64,000 nt of DNA from HGM11416 sp034104345 (GCA_034104345.1 JAXEDY010000015.1:6582-70581), one strand, 5' to 3'; positions 1 through 9,288 are shown, counted from the stretch's first letter. Numbers and translations are program-made. Notes: a model not told the origin generated them from the letters alone.

Positions 1-647
1 TTTACGTTGCCTGCGACCGCGCCGTTAAACTAACCGAAGGGCTTTACGAAATCGCGCGCGACGAACTTAACGTTAAACAGGTCGAAATTTTGCACGATGC
101 TTCGCGTTTCGTAACCTATAAATTAAAGCCGCAACTTAAAACGTTAGGGCCTAAATACGGCAAAAAATTGGGTGAAATCCGCGCGTTTTTAGATAATTGC
201 AATGCCGCCGAAATAGTTTCGACGGTGAAAGCGGGTGGCGTTTATAAGGCGAATATCGGTGGCGAAGAAATAGATTTTGCGCTCGACGACCTTTTGATTT
301 CGAGCGAAAGCGCCGAAGGTTTTGTTTCGGCAAGCGAAAACGGTCTGACGGTCGTGCTCGACGTTCATATCACCGAGGAACTTCTGCTCGAAGGCGTTAT
401 GCGCGAACTCGTTTCGAAAATTCAGACGATGCGCAAAGAAGCGGGCTTCGAAGTTACCGACAGAATTACTTTGCGTTACACCGCCGAAGGCAATGCTTTA
501 AAAGTTTTAACCGAAAAGGCAAACGATCTTAAAACCGCCGTTCTTGCCGAAAACGTTATTTCGGGCGGCGACTTAAACGCGGGTTATAAAAAAGAATTCG
601 ATATAAACGGCGAAAAAGTTGCTTTATCGGTTGAAAAAATCGGCTAA
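1..647 (+). CDS. ileS: Isoleucyl-tRNA synthetase, C-terminal part (5' end outside window)
   Basis: The open frame runs from base 3 without a start, so this is the last 214 codons of a larger gene. The protein ends with the anticodon-side and C-terminal domains typical of IleRS: LGPKYGKKLGEIRAFL, a DDLLIS stretch, and then an EGVMRELVSKIQTMRKEAGF segment, which in the family is the DUF5915 region. The full enzyme charges tRNA-Ile with isoleucine in the cytoplasm and edits valine; neither the catalytic HIGH/KMSKS motifs nor the editing site is in view. An internal TTG at 90 could be mistaken for a start. The methyltransferase gene follows after 24 bases, possibly co-transcribed. Confidence 0.9.
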   Translation, partial: YVACDRAVKLTEGLYEIARDELNVKQVEILHDASRFVTYKLKPQLKTLGPKYGKKLGEIRAFLDNCNAAEIVSTVKAGGVYKANIGGEEIDFALDDLLISSESAEGFVSASENGLTVVLDVHITEELLLEGVMRELVSKIQTMRKEAGFEVTDRITLRYTAEGNALKVLTEKANDLKTAVLAENVISGGDLNAGYKKEFDINGEKVALSVEKIG

Positions 648-671
648 AAATCATAAATAAAATCATAAATT

Positions 672-1532
672 ATGAATTCAGCAAACAATTGGAAAGAATT
701 TTCGGTAATCGCCACGGGCGACGGCTATAAACTCGAACGATGGGGCGGCGTTATTTTGCTTCGCCCGGATCCGCAGGTTATATGGCCCGCTTCGATCGAT
801 TTAGACGGTTATCAAGGCTTAAACGCCAAATATACGCGCAGTTCATCGGGCGGCGGCGCGTGGGAATATTATAAAAAAACTCCCGACGAGTGGAATATAA
901 GTTACGGCGAATTGAAGTTTAAAATCAAGCCCATGGGCTTTAAGCACACCGGACTTTTCCCCGAGCAGGCCGCCAACTGGGATAAGATGGCTTCGCTTAT
1001 TAAAAACGCGGGGCGCCCGATAAGCGTGCTTAATCTGTTCGCCTATACGGGCGGCGCGACCGTTGCATGTTTAAAAGCGGGGGCGAGCGTGTGCCACGTC
1101 GACGCGAGCAAGGGCATGGTAGAACGCGCGGGCGAAAACGTGCGGTTATCGGGGCTTGAAAAAGCGCCCGTACGCTTTATAATCGACGATTGCAAAAAGT
1201 TCGTTCAGCGCGAAATAAAGCGCGGGCGGCGTTACGACGCGATTATTATGGACCCGCCGAGTTACGGCAGGGGACCTAACGGCGAAATGTGGAAAATCGA
1301 AAGCGAACTTTATTCGCTCGTAACCCTTTGTCGCGACGTTCTTTCGGATAATCCTCTTTTCTTTTTAGTAAACAGTTACACTACGGGGCTTCAGCCGCAG
1401 GTTTTAAACAACGTTTTAAGCCTTGCGCTTAAAGACGTAAGCGGCGAAATCGAAGCTTACGAAGTGGGGCTTCCTACCGAAGAAGGCATAATTTTGCCGT
1501 GCGGCGCAAGCGGTTTTTTTTGCAGACGATAA
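672..1532 (+). CDS. Class I SAM-dependent methyltransferase, RlmI/RlmK-like
   Basis: A 286-residue protein with a Rossmann methyltransferase core: SAM-binding motif LNLFAYTGGATVACLKAGA (about 120-138), the acidic VDASK strand end (about 144-148) and the catalytic-type motif MDPPSYGRGP (about 194-203). Proteins of this group methylate 23S rRNA (compare RlmI and RlmK), but the PUA RNA-binding domain of RlmI is absent, so the exact target is unknown. It lies between ileS and a pseudouridine synthase, which fits RNA modification. The ATG at 672 has no clear Shine-Dalgarno sequence, suggesting translational coupling to ileS. Confidence 0.8.
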   Translation: MNSANNWKEFSVIATGDGYKLERWGGVILLRPDPQVIWPASIDLDGYQGLNAKYTRSSSGGGAWEYYKKTPDEWNISYGELKFKIKPMGFKHTGLFPEQAANWDKMASLIKNAGRPISVLNLFAYTGGATVACLKAGASVCHVDASKGMVERAGENVRLSGLEKAPVRFIIDDCKKFVQREIKRGRRYDAIIMDPPSYGRGPNGEMWKIESELYSLVTLCRDVLSDNPLFFLVNSYTTGLQPQVLNNVLSLALKDVSGEIEAYEVGLPTEEGIILPCGASGFFCRR

Positions 1533-1574
1533 CGCTTTTTCGGCGTAAACTAAAATTTGCCGATTTACGAAGAT

Positions 1575-1618
1575 AAAAGTGCCGAAATATGCGATAATCG
1601 ACCTATAGCCCAGTTTTT
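1575..1618. repeat. Palindromic repeat of the GATAATCGACCTATAG family (copy A)
   Basis: The core GATAATCGACCTATAGCC lies at 1593-1610, preceded by AAAAGTGCCG and followed by a T-run. The same core recurs at 45971, 52092, 57005 and 57657. It sits in the spacer between the methyltransferase and pseudouridine synthase genes. The stem is less complete here than in other copies, so it may be a decayed element or serve as a weak terminator. Confidence 0.7.
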
Positions 1619-1691
1619 TAAAAATTAGGCGCATTAAAACACGCGCTAAAAAGGCTTTTAGGCAAAGATAAAAGGAGAAAAAAGTTTTAAT

Positions 1692-2405
1692 ATGGTTAAC
1701 ATGACGGCTGACGATTTAACGATTTTATATGAAGACAACCATGTAATAGTTGTGCTTAAACCGCAAAACGTTCCGTGCTGCGAAGATCATACAAAAGACA
1801 TCGATCTTTTAAGTTTGGTTAAAGAATACATAAGAAAAAAATACGACAAAAAGGGCAACGTTTATATCGGACTTGTTCACCGTCTCGATAGGGTAACGGG
1901 CGGCGTTATGGTGTTTGCTAAAAGCACCAAAGCGGCGTCGCGTTTGTCCGAGCAGATGGCGAGCGGCGATTTTGAAAAGAAATATCTTGCCGTGCTTACA
2001 AAGCGCCCGCCCGAAGACAGAGCGATTTTAAGGCATTATTTAAAGAAAAATCCCGTAAACAATATGGTTTACGCCTGCCCGCCTACCGTCGAAGGCGCGA
2101 AGTTTTGCGAACTCGAATATAACGTTTTGCAAGAAGAAAAAGGCTTAACGCTTGCAAAAGTCGTTCTTCACACGGGCAGAACGCACCAAATTCGCGTGCA
2201 GATGTCGGCGATAGGCTGTCCGCTTTACGGCGATATGCGTTACGGCGGCGAAAATGCTAAAAAAGGCAACATCGCGCTTTGGGCAACTTCGCTTTCGTTT
2301 TCGCACCCCGTTTCGAAAGAGCGTTTGGTTTTTAAAATCGAACCGCCGATCGACGGCGTTCCGTGGAAATTGTTCGATATTTCGCCGATCATCGAAACTT
2401 TTTAA
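1692..2405 (+). CDS. RluA-family pseudouridine synthase
   Basis: A 237-residue cytoplasmic enzyme that isomerises uridine in rRNA or tRNA to pseudouridine. The diagnostic catalytic motif HRLDRVTGGVMVFAK (about 63-77) contains the catalytic aspartate, and the late GRTHQIRVQM motif (about 162-171) confirms the RluA/RluC/RluD family. There is no N-terminal S4 domain, so it is the short type like RluA or the Bacillus YhcT/YlyB group; the precise target base cannot be told. The ATG at 1692 follows an AAAGGAG site; a second ATG four codons in is possible. Confidence 0.9.
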   Translation: MVNMTADDLTILYEDNHVIVVLKPQNVPCCEDHTKDIDLLSLVKEYIRKKYDKKGNVYIGLVHRLDRVTGGVMVFAKSTKAASRLSEQMASGDFEKKYLAVLTKRPPEDRAILRHYLKKNPVNNMVYACPPTVEGAKFCELEYNVLQEEKGLTLAKVVLHTGRTHQIRVQMSAIGCPLYGDMRYGGENAKKGNIALWATSLSFSHPVSKERLVFKIEPPIDGVPWKLFDISPIIETF

Positions 2406-2509
2406 CCTTAAATTTAAAGCGGTTGCCGCGAATAAAAGCCAAGTTTTCACGCATTGGATAATTTAATGACTGTTTGGGGTATAATTTAGCGGTTTTTGCT
2501 TTTATTTAA

Positions 2510-2538
2510 TTGACAAAAATTTATAGTTGGTTTAAAAT
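2510..2538 (+). promoter_or_regulatory. Sigma-A promoter for the 2651 surface protein
   Basis: TTGACA at 2510-2515, a 17-base spacer, and TAAAAT at 2533-2538, with an alternative TATAAT overlapping at 2538. This is about 110 bases upstream of the start codon at 2651, leaving a moderately long leader with no obvious known riboswitch. Confidence 0.75.
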
Positions 2539-2650
2539 ATAATAGATTAAAATGATAATATGCGCTTGCTGTCGTTATTTTTAAAAGCGGTGCGCTGAAA
2601 TCATCAGAATATCACCAGAAGAACGTAAAGAGATTAGGAGTTTCGTTATT

Positions 2651-4060
2651 ATGAAAATCAAGAAATTGTCCTTATTTTTCGCGGCGGTTTTAGCCGTCGT
2701 GTGTCTTGCCTCCGTTCCGGTTTCGTATAAGCCGGTCAAGGCGGCGTCGTCTACCGCAGACTTTGTCGGCGGCTACGACGAATATAAAGCGGATTACATC
2801 GTTAAAAAAGTAACCGCGAAAAACGGCGTTACCCTTACCGAAAAAGATTCCGACGGCAATACTATCAAATATTATTTTGATTACGCCGTAGCGGGAACGA
2901 GCGATTACAGCAAAGAAGCCGAAGTAAGTTCTTCGTCGCGCGTTACGTTCAAACAAAACCCCGCAAAAGGCAGCAAAGTTGCGATGGCGCTCCGCGTGTT
3001 CACCAAAAACGGCGACGCGGCAGACTATTCGTGCATGGGCGGCAGAAGTTCGCTTCCTTTCTACGTCGTTAACAAAGAAGCCAACGAAAATTCGATAAGT
3101 TACGCTACCGATTTGGCTGTTTTAAACGCTTATAACGATGCAATAAAGAGCAAGCTCGAAAATAAAAAACTCGGCGAAAACTTCTATTATCCCGATTTCG
3201 AAGTAGAAGTTTCGGGCGCGAAAAAAAGTTTGGTCGCATCCGACCTTTACGACGTAAACGACCTTAGAAAAACCGTTTACTATGCAAAAGCTTCGAGTTC
3301 TTCGTTCACTTCGACCACGAGTTCTTATTTTAAACTTTCGGACGTAGGCTCTTATAAATTCTATATACTATTCGAAGACTATGCGAAAACGAGTGCTTTT
3401 GTAGATATTAACGAAAAAGACGACGACGGCAATGCCGTTTACGAACGCAAAATTGTAAACGAAGTTGAAGGTTTTTACGATAAATCGAACAAGCTCGTGG
3501 TTCCGATATTCACGTTTACGGTTGAAAAAGGCAAAGCACCCGAAATTACCGTAAAGAGCAAATCGCCCAACGGATATTTCGGTTTGAAATATGAAGTAGA
3601 AAGCTTTACCGTTGTTACCGCAGGCAGCAACGAAGCCAAAAAATACGAACTTTATTTCAGCACCAAAGATCTTTCGCAAGACTTAGGAGACGCGTTTGCC
3701 AACGCGTGGGATGTCGTCAGAACGCAGGCAACCGACGTTACCGACGACGAAGAAATCAACTTTAATTCTTCGGCTCTTACGTTCACCCCGAAAAAACAAG
3801 CAGGTTATTACTACGTTATTTGCAGCGTATCCGATGAAAACGGCAGCGCAATCAAAGTTTGTAACCCCATCGCCGTTAAAGAAGGTTTCAGCGAAGTAAA
3901 ACGCGCGTTCGACTTCGGCGCGTTTATGAAAACCAATTATCTCTCGATAATTTTCCTTTCAATCGCGCTTCTTTCGGCAATAGGCATCGTTCTGCTGATA
4001 TTCGTTAAACCCAAAGATAAAACTGCCGACGAGAACGTAGATCCCGTCGCTAAAAAGTAA
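2651..4060 (+). CDS. Surface protein with signal peptide and C-terminal membrane anchor
   Basis: A 469-residue protein of unknown function. Residues 1-31 form a signal peptide (KIKK, hydrophobic stretch, then VKAAS). The extracellular part (about 32-428) is rich in Ser, Thr, Lys and Asp and predicted beta-rich, with no enzyme motif I can recognise. A single transmembrane helix near 429-452 (LSIIFLSIALLSAIGIVLLIF) is followed by a short charged cytoplasmic tail. It is monocistronic, with its own promoter upstream and a hairpin terminator at 4077. Its build (export signal, beta-rich ectodomain, C-terminal helix) resembles the much larger protein at 6033-9215, so the two may act at the same surface; that is inference. 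Confidence 0.8.
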   Translation: MKIKKLSLFFAAVLAVVCLASVPVSYKPVKAASSTADFVGGYDEYKADYIVKKVTAKNGVTLTEKDSDGNTIKYYFDYAVAGTSDYSKEAEVSSSSRVTFKQNPAKGSKVAMALRVFTKNGDAADYSCMGGRSSLPFYVVNKEANENSISYATDLAVLNAYNDAIKSKLENKKLGENFYYPDFEVEVSGAKKSLVASDLYDVNDLRKTVYYAKASSSSFTSTTSSYFKLSDVGSYKFYILFEDYAKTSAFVDINEKDDDGNAVYERKIVNEVEGFYDKSNKLVVPIFTFTVEKGKAPEITVKSKSPNGYFGLKYEVESFTVVTAGSNEAKKYELYFSTKDLSQDLGDAFANAWDVVRTQATDVTDDEEINFNSSALTFTPKKQAGYYYVICSVSDENGSAIKVCNPIAVKEGFSEVKRAFDFGAFMKTNYLSIIFLSIALLSAIGIVLLIFVKPKDKTADENVDPVAKK

Positions 4061-4076
4061 TTTTAAAAAATGCGTT

Positions 4077-4114
4077 TCGGGCGGGAGTAATTTTGCTTCC
4101 GCCCGATTTTTTTA
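4077..4114 (+). terminator. Rho-independent terminator after the 2651 gene
   Basis: Arms TCGGGCGGGAG and CTTCCGCCCGA with a short A/T loop, followed directly by a run of seven T. This ends the surface-protein transcript before aroB. Confidence 0.85.
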
Positions 4115-4241
4115 ACAAAGGCACGTTTAATTCTGCAAATTACGGTCACAACAAAAAACTTGCTCCGATATATTTTTGTTTAAATTAAATCCGGCATAGC
4201 CGTTAATGCCGCTATAAAACGGCATTTAAACACAAAACGAT

Positions 4242-5309
4242 ATGAAAGAAATCGATTTAAAAAACTTAAATTCACGCGTTTTAATAGGCGACAACGCAAT
4301 AAAATCTCTTGCCGATATAATCGGTTTAAACGCGAAAAATCGCGGTGACGTAAGCGATTTTAAAAAACTTAAAGTTGCGCTTGTTTACACCAAAAATTTA
4401 AGCGAAAACGTTGAAAACGCGCTTAAAACCGAACTGTCGCGCTTTGATTTTTATTCGTTTAAAATCAAAGACGGCGAGAAAATTAAAAACGCCGAATGGG
4501 CGGGGCTTATTACCGAGTTTTTGGCGGTGAACGGATTTAAGCGCTGCGACGTTTTGGTTGCGGCGGGCGGCGGCACCATTTGCGATTTGTGCGGGTTTGT
4601 TGCAAGCGTTTATATGCGCGGCATAACCTATTACAATCTGCCCACAACGCTTTTATGCGCCGTAGACGCGTGCGTCGGCGGTAAAACGGCGGTGGATATT
4701 CCGCACGTTAAAAACGGCTGGGGAACCTTTTATCAGCCCGCGGCTACGATAGTAGATACTTCCGTAATTAAGAACTTAAACGGCGACGCATTTTTCGGCG
4801 GAGTTTCCGAAATCGTTAAATACGCGCTTATTTCAAAAGATTTTTGCAAATATTTAAACGGTTTTAACTGCGCCGAAGATTTAAAAAACGACCTTGAAAA
4901 CCTTATTTATAAAGCGCTTGAAATAAAAGTTGAACTTGTTTTAAAAGACGAGCGCGACGAAAACGAGCGTAAGATTTTAAACTTAGGTCATACTGTCGCG
5001 CACGCGTTAGAGCAAAACAGCAACTATAAAATGACGCACGGCGAAGCGGTAAGCAAAGGCATTTTTTCTGAAAGCGCAATTTCGTATATCACGGGGCGAT
5101 TAAGCGAAAAAAACTTTTTAACCGTCGTAGATATGCTTATAAAATTCGTGCCGAAATTCTGCCCCGAAAAAAATGTTAATAAGTATATTCCGTTTATGCG
5201 TTTCGATAAAAAAAATTCGGGCGCGAAAATAACTTTTGCGCTTGCCACCGATAGCGGCGTAAAACTTTGCGCTTTTTCCGAAAGCGAACTTAACGTTTTG
5301 TTGCGCTGA
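4242..5309 (+). CDS. aroB: 3-dehydroquinate synthase
   Basis: A 355-residue enzyme converting DAHP to 3-dehydroquinate, step two of the shikimate pathway, using NAD and a divalent metal. The NAD-binding glycine motif is AAGGGTICDLCGF, followed by PTTLLCAVDACVGGKTAVD (the family's PTTLLAQVDSSVGGK block) and the metal-binding segment NLGHTVAHALE with the second histidine in THGEAVSKG. Length matches the family. It stands alone here, without other aro genes, and has no strong ribosome binding site before ATG 4242. A small hairpin ATGCCG-CGGCAT lies at 4207-4226 in its leader. Confidence 0.92.
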   Translation: MKEIDLKNLNSRVLIGDNAIKSLADIIGLNAKNRGDVSDFKKLKVALVYTKNLSENVENALKTELSRFDFYSFKIKDGEKIKNAEWAGLITEFLAVNGFKRCDVLVAAGGGTICDLCGFVASVYMRGITYYNLPTTLLCAVDACVGGKTAVDIPHVKNGWGTFYQPAATIVDTSVIKNLNGDAFFGGVSEIVKYALISKDFCKYLNGFNCAEDLKNDLENLIYKALEIKVELVLKDERDENERKILNLGHTVAHALEQNSNYKMTHGEAVSKGIFSESAISYITGRLSEKNFLTVVDMLIKFVPKFCPEKNVNKYIPFMRFDKKNSGAKITFALATDSGVKLCAFSESELNVLLR

Positions 5310-5374
5310 TATTTATCGCAGATATTTGCGCGTTATCCGGCGAAAAAACAAAAAACGCTGCTTATTTATTGTTT

Positions 5375-5890
5375 ATGAAAAACTTCATTATAAAATTAGA
5401 AAACAAATGCCCCAAGTTTTGCGAAGCGTTCAGGTTTTTGCTTATCGGCGGATTTGCCACGCTTTTAGATATGCTTGTTATGGCTTGCGTTATCTATTTT
5501 CCCAACGCCGAACTGTTCGACAATAAGTTTATAAACGTGTTTCTATATAAAGAAGCGGCAAGTGCGTTTTGGGTGACTTTCGGCACGGCTACGGGTTTTG
5601 TTTCGGGACTTTTGTTCAACTATGCGTTCTCGGTAATATTCGTTTATAAGGGGGATAACAGGTCGGCGAAAACGGGTAAAGGTTTTATGCTTTTCGTGTT
5701 GTTTTCGCTAATAGGGCTGCTTATTCAAACGGTCGGGGTTTACGTCGGTTATGAAATTTTAAATATAAACGAATGGGTAGTTAAAATTATTTTGGTTTTC
5801 GTGGTTTTAATTTTTAATTATTACACGCGTAAAAAATTCATTTTTAAAGGCGAAAAACAGAGTTTTGGCGACGAAAACAAAGACGATTGA
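5375..5890 (+). CDS. GtrA-like membrane protein
   Basis: About 171 residues with four predicted transmembrane helices and the family opening FRFLLIGGFATLLDMLVM. GtrA-type proteins are thought to flip undecaprenyl-phosphate-linked sugars or otherwise help export polysaccharide precursors; the substrate here is unknown. I chose ATG 5375 (MKNF) rather than the TTG two codons earlier because N-termini of the family usually start close to the helix. No good Shine-Dalgarno sequence is visible. It is encoded 65 bases after aroB and may share its transcript. Confidence 0.8.
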   Translation: MKNFIIKLENKCPKFCEAFRFLLIGGFATLLDMLVMACVIYFPNAELFDNKFINVFLYKEAASAFWVTFGTATGFVSGLLFNYAFSVIFVYKGDNRSAKTGKGFMLFVLFSLIGLLIQTVGVYVGYEILNINEWVVKIILVFVVLIFNYYTRKKFIFKGEKQSFGDENKDD

Positions 5891-5924
5891 TCGTGGAGTA
5901 AAATAGAATATTATATTGCGAAAA

Positions 5925-5955
5925 ACGTAGGGGAGACCATCGATATCCTGCATGT
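5925..5955. repeat. GTAGGGG-type dispersed repeat (degenerate copy)
   Basis: ACGTAGGGGAGACCATCG followed by ATATCCTGCATG. It matches the element just before recA (32843-32872) over most of its length, with several changes that weaken the stem. It lies between the GtrA gene and the shared terminator. Confidence 0.6.
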
Positions 5956-5976
5956 TTTATGAAATAACAGGCAACA

Positions 5977-6009
5977 AAAAAGCGGAAAGCAATTTGCTTT
6001 CCGCTTTTT
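5977..6009. terminator. Bidirectional terminator
   Basis: A 15-base perfect stem (AAAAAGCGGAAAGCA with its complement) and a three-base loop. A-tract and T-tract flank the stem on both strands, so it can end both the forward GtrA transcript and the reverse transcript of the 6033-9215 gene. Confidence 0.85.
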
Positions 6010-6032
6010 ATATGTTGTGGTGAAATATTTAA

Positions 6033-9000
6033 TTATTCTGCTTTGTTGTCGTCTGCCGCAGGAGCATCGGCTTTTTCTTCGGTTGCCTCCGCGGTTTCGG
6101 CAGGCGTTTCGCTTGCTTCGGGAACTTCCGCAGATTCTTCAACTACTTCGTTTTCCGGTTCAACCGCTTCGTTTTCATCGGGCTCGACGTTATTTTCCAT
6201 ATTGTCGTAGTCGTAAGGTTTAACTTCGGCTTGTTCTTCGGCTTCGTCGTCGGGATTATCATCGACTGCCGCTTTGCTTGCCGATTTTACCTTTTTGTCG
6301 GCTATTGCGGCGTGCGCTTTGTCGCGGCTGTCGCGGTTATAATAGGTTTTTGTAACCGCTTTGTTTTTGCCCGATTTTTTAACGATCATTTTGACAAGAA
6401 CTATCACAAGAAGAACAATCAATACGGCGGCGATTATAATAGAAGTTATCTGAAGAGCCCAACTGAACGATTGATCGTCGTTGGTGTCGGTAGACGAATC
6501 GCTCGAAGACTCGTCGGACGTAACGCCTGCGGTTCTTTTATCTACTTCGTGCGTAACGTCGATGGTTTCGAACGTACCAACGATAGCTTTGCTGTTTTTA
6601 TAAACGGTGAATACTGCGCTTTCGTCGTAAGTGATGGTCTTTTCGGAATATTTCTTACCGGTAAGGCTGTTCGTAAGCGAGCCTTTATCGTCGTCGTATT
6701 TGATGACCGTGGGCTTTCTGGTATAGTTGGTAACTTCGGCGGTTTCGTCGCCGTCGCCTTCATAATTGTTGAAAAGTTCGGTTTTAAAATCCTCGATATC
6801 AACGGTGGTTTTCGAAACAGAATCGAACAGAACAACGCCGCTTGATTTGGTTTCGCCGTCGCGCGAACCGTTAAAGAGTTCGATGCGAACGTTCTTCGAC
6901 GAATTGCCGGTTGTTACCACGAAACGAACGATATACCAACCGTCGTCGGTAATCGACTGATAGCCCGAAGTAACTTCGGTTGCAAAGGGCTTGTTAACTG
7001 CGGCTACGTCGTCGTAAGCCTCGCCGTTTACAGCGAGCATTCCGAATCCGTCGAGTGCGTTGGCGTCGGCAAGATATACAAACGCTTTGGCGTCGCCCAA
7101 AGTTTTAACCTTAACGGTGAAAAGGGTGGTGGTGTTAGCCGCAAGAGTTTGCGATTCGCCGTAGAAGCCGTAACTCGTAGCGGCGGTGTTGTTTATAATA
7201 AGGGGTTGTAAATATTTGTTGGTTGAATTGTATTTACCGAGTTTTTTAATTTCGGCAATCTGCGCGTCGGTAAGTTTTGCCGAGTTACCGCTTGCAAGTT
7301 TTTCGGTGTTGATAACGCCCGCAATCGAGTTTTCGTCGACGTAAACGTTGTCGCTATTACCGCCTACCGCAACCGAGCCGCCCTTAACGCCCTTATAACC
7401 GATTACGTTTTTGGCAACGCCGTTTTTAATCTCGAGCGCGTCTGCAACGGAATAAGCGAAACCGTAAGAATCGGTGCTTTCGTCGTCGCCTTTAACGCCG
7501 TTCGGAAGGTCTGCCGTAAGGCTTACTTTAACCGCGTCGGAAGTGTTTGCATAGTTATATTCGCTTTCGGTAAGTTCTTTTGCTTCGAAGTTGGCGATTA
7601 CGAAGAAGCCTTTTGCTTTTTTCCAGTTGTCGCCGTCGTTGTTACCGAACGAGAAAGTGAGCGAAAAGTTTCTTGCAGCGGGCGACGCTTCGGCTGCGTC
7701 GATGGTGTTCGAAACTAAAACCGTATATCTGCGCCAGCCGTTGTTGTCTTCGTTTTCGTAACCGTCGGTGCAGACGTTATCGGCAACCGAAGTGGTCTTC
7801 TTGTCGGTTTCTAAGGTGCCGGTTTTGCCGAGATCGTTTACGGTAATGGTAAGACCGGTTCTGGTTTTAACTTCGAGCGAAGATTTAACGAAGAACGTAT
7901 ATGCGTAATATTTGCCCGAACCTACTACGAACGGAGAAGTGGTATATTCGAACTTACCGTCGTCGGAATCGGTAGCGGTGTTTTTAATCGCATAAATCGC
8001 TTTGCCTTCGCGCGAAAGGGGAGCAACTACTTTATCGTCGCCTACGAATTCGGTCGCGTTAACTGCGTTTATTGCGGTTGCAACGCTTACGTCGCTGCCG
8101 TTTAAGTCGGCTTTACCGCCTACAACGCTGCCGCCGAAGTTAACGCTTGCATAAGAAGCGCCCGCGTGGTTAACGGCGTATACCTTTTCGGCATATTCTT
8201 TATCGGCATTGGGTTTGGTTGTGTTATCGGCTTTTGCTATAAGCGCGCTTTCGCTTGCTTTGTCGCCGTTTGCTTCGAACAGGTTAAAGGTTTTGCTTAC
8301 GCCCGAAACCTTTGCGAAATCGGCCGCCGAAAGTTCGGTGAAATTAACGTCGTCGAAATAAGCGAAACCTTCAACGTATTCGTCTTTAAATTTGCCCGAA
8401 CCGAAACCTAAGCCTAAAATTACTTTAAACGAAGAATCGGTAAGGTCGTTCGCCGTAAGATAGAAAGTGTATTTAACCCATTCGCCCTTGGTGTCGATAT
8501 TTTTGATAACGACGGGGTTAAGCGACGACGAAACGGTATTTTCGATAGCGACGTATGCGCCGAAATCGCTTGCGTTATAAGCCGATTTAAGCCCATAGGT
8601 TTTTACCCAAAGCGAAATTTTACCGTATTTGCCTTTTGTAAGCGAAAGTGAAGAACTCGACGTAAATTTTTGCGCGGTGCCTTCGCCGGCGTCGCCCGTG
8701 GCGTTGTGGATCATAAGGACTTTGTCCCCTTTCATGGGGAGCTTGTCGTCGTTTACGGTTTTACCGCTTTCGTTACGAACGACGTATTCGCCTTCTTTAA
8801 CGAGAGAACTATAATAGGGGGTTTGCGGATTGTAATAAGTTCCGTCTTCGAGTTTTGCAAAGCCCGCTTTCTCGGCAATTTCGTTATAAGCGGTTTCGTC
8901 GGTGTTGATTATGCCCGAAGAATATGTAGACGACGGAGCATAAGACGAATTATACGAATCGCGCGTTAACGACCAGCCGATCGACGACGAAACGGGGAAG

Positions 9001-9215
9001 TTTTTCGCTTCGGTTTTAAAGGTCGAGAACTCGAAGTCGCCGTTCGTCACCGACTGAACGTCGGTGGGGTAAACAGTTTCGTCTTTTGAAGAAGACGAAC
9101 TGCTTGAGCCGTTGCTGTTCGAACAAGCCCCGGTAAAGGCAAGCGAGCAGCAAAGAACGAGCGAAAGAATGAGAACTGTCAGAGTTTTGAAGTTAAACTT
9201 GGTTGCTGTTTTCAT
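6033..9215 (-). CDS. Large membrane-tethered lipoprotein with repeated beta-sandwich modules
   Basis: A 1060-residue protein. The N-terminus is a lipoprotein signal (LCCSLAFTGAC, lipidated Cys 31). At least three regions look like carbohydrate-binding-module folds of the CBM4/9 type: one near 75-300 opening with NGDFEFS and closing with FAYFDDVNF, one near 440-560 (KYYAYTFFVKSS ... GWRRYTVLVS) and one near 700-830 (FTVKVKTLG ... GWYIVRFVVTT). A strong transmembrane helix lies near 918-945, followed by a basic stretch and a Glu/Pro-rich acidic tail of about 70 residues. Having both a lipid anchor and a C-terminal helix is unusual. A role in binding a glycan or organising the envelope is inference. 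Confidence 0.8.
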   Translation of the reverse strand: MKTATKFNFKTLTVLILSLVLCCSLAFTGACSNSNGSSSSSSSKDETVYPTDVQSVTNGDFEFSTFKTEAKNFPVSSSIGWSLTRDSYNSSYAPSSTYSSGIINTDETAYNEIAEKAGFAKLEDGTYYNPQTPYYSSLVKEGEYVVRNESGKTVNDDKLPMKGDKVLMIHNATGDAGEGTAQKFTSSSSLSLTKGKYGKISLWVKTYGLKSAYNASDFGAYVAIENTVSSSLNPVVIKNIDTKGEWVKYTFYLTANDLTDSSFKVILGLGFGSGKFKDEYVEGFAYFDDVNFTELSAADFAKVSGVSKTFNLFEANGDKASESALIAKADNTTKPNADKEYAEKVYAVNHAGASYASVNFGGSVVGGKADLNGSDVSVATAINAVNATEFVGDDKVVAPLSREGKAIYAIKNTATDSDDGKFEYTTSPFVVGSGKYYAYTFFVKSSLEVKTRTGLTITVNDLGKTGTLETDKKTTSVADNVCTDGYENEDNNGWRRYTVLVSNTIDAAEASPAARNFSLTFSFGNNDGDNWKKAKGFFVIANFEAKELTESEYNYANTSDAVKVSLTADLPNGVKGDDESTDSYGFAYSVADALEIKNGVAKNVIGYKGVKGGSVAVGGNSDNVYVDENSIAGVINTEKLASGNSAKLTDAQIAEIKKLGKYNSTNKYLQPLIINNTAATSYGFYGESQTLAANTTTLFTVKVKTLGDAKAFVYLADANALDGFGMLAVNGEAYDDVAAVNKPFATEVTSGYQSITDDGWYIVRFVVTTGNSSKNVRIELFNGSRDGETKSSGVVLFDSVSKTTVDIEDFKTELFNNYEGDGDETAEVTNYTRKPTVIKYDDDKGSLTNSLTGKKYSEKTITYDESAVFTVYKNSKAIVGTFETIDVTHEVDKRTAGVTSDESSSDSSTDTNDDQSFSWALQITSIIIAAVLIVLLVIVLVKMIVKKSGKNKAVTKTYYNRDSRDKAHAAIADKKVKSASKAAVDDNPDDEAEEQAEVKPYDYDNMENNVEPDENEAVEPENEVVEESAEVPEASETPAETAEATEEKADAPAADDNKAE

Positions 9216-9259
9216 ATTTCACCTTTTTTTGTTTTTGTGTGATAATTAGCACTTTGATT

Positions 9260-9288
9260 ATTATACTATAATTGAAAAGATATTGCAA
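9260..9288 (-). promoter_or_regulatory. Sigma-A promoter for the large lipoprotein gene
   Basis: On the reverse strand TTGCAA (9283-9288), a 17-base spacer and TATAAT (9260-9265), 45 bases upstream of the start codon at 9215. Confidence 0.8.

Noticed and set aside
6033..9215. Several long forward-strand frames opposite the large lipoprotein gene
   Set aside because: They arise from codon bias on the opposite strand, have no ribosome sites or recognisable domains, and the reverse-strand gene explains the sequence.
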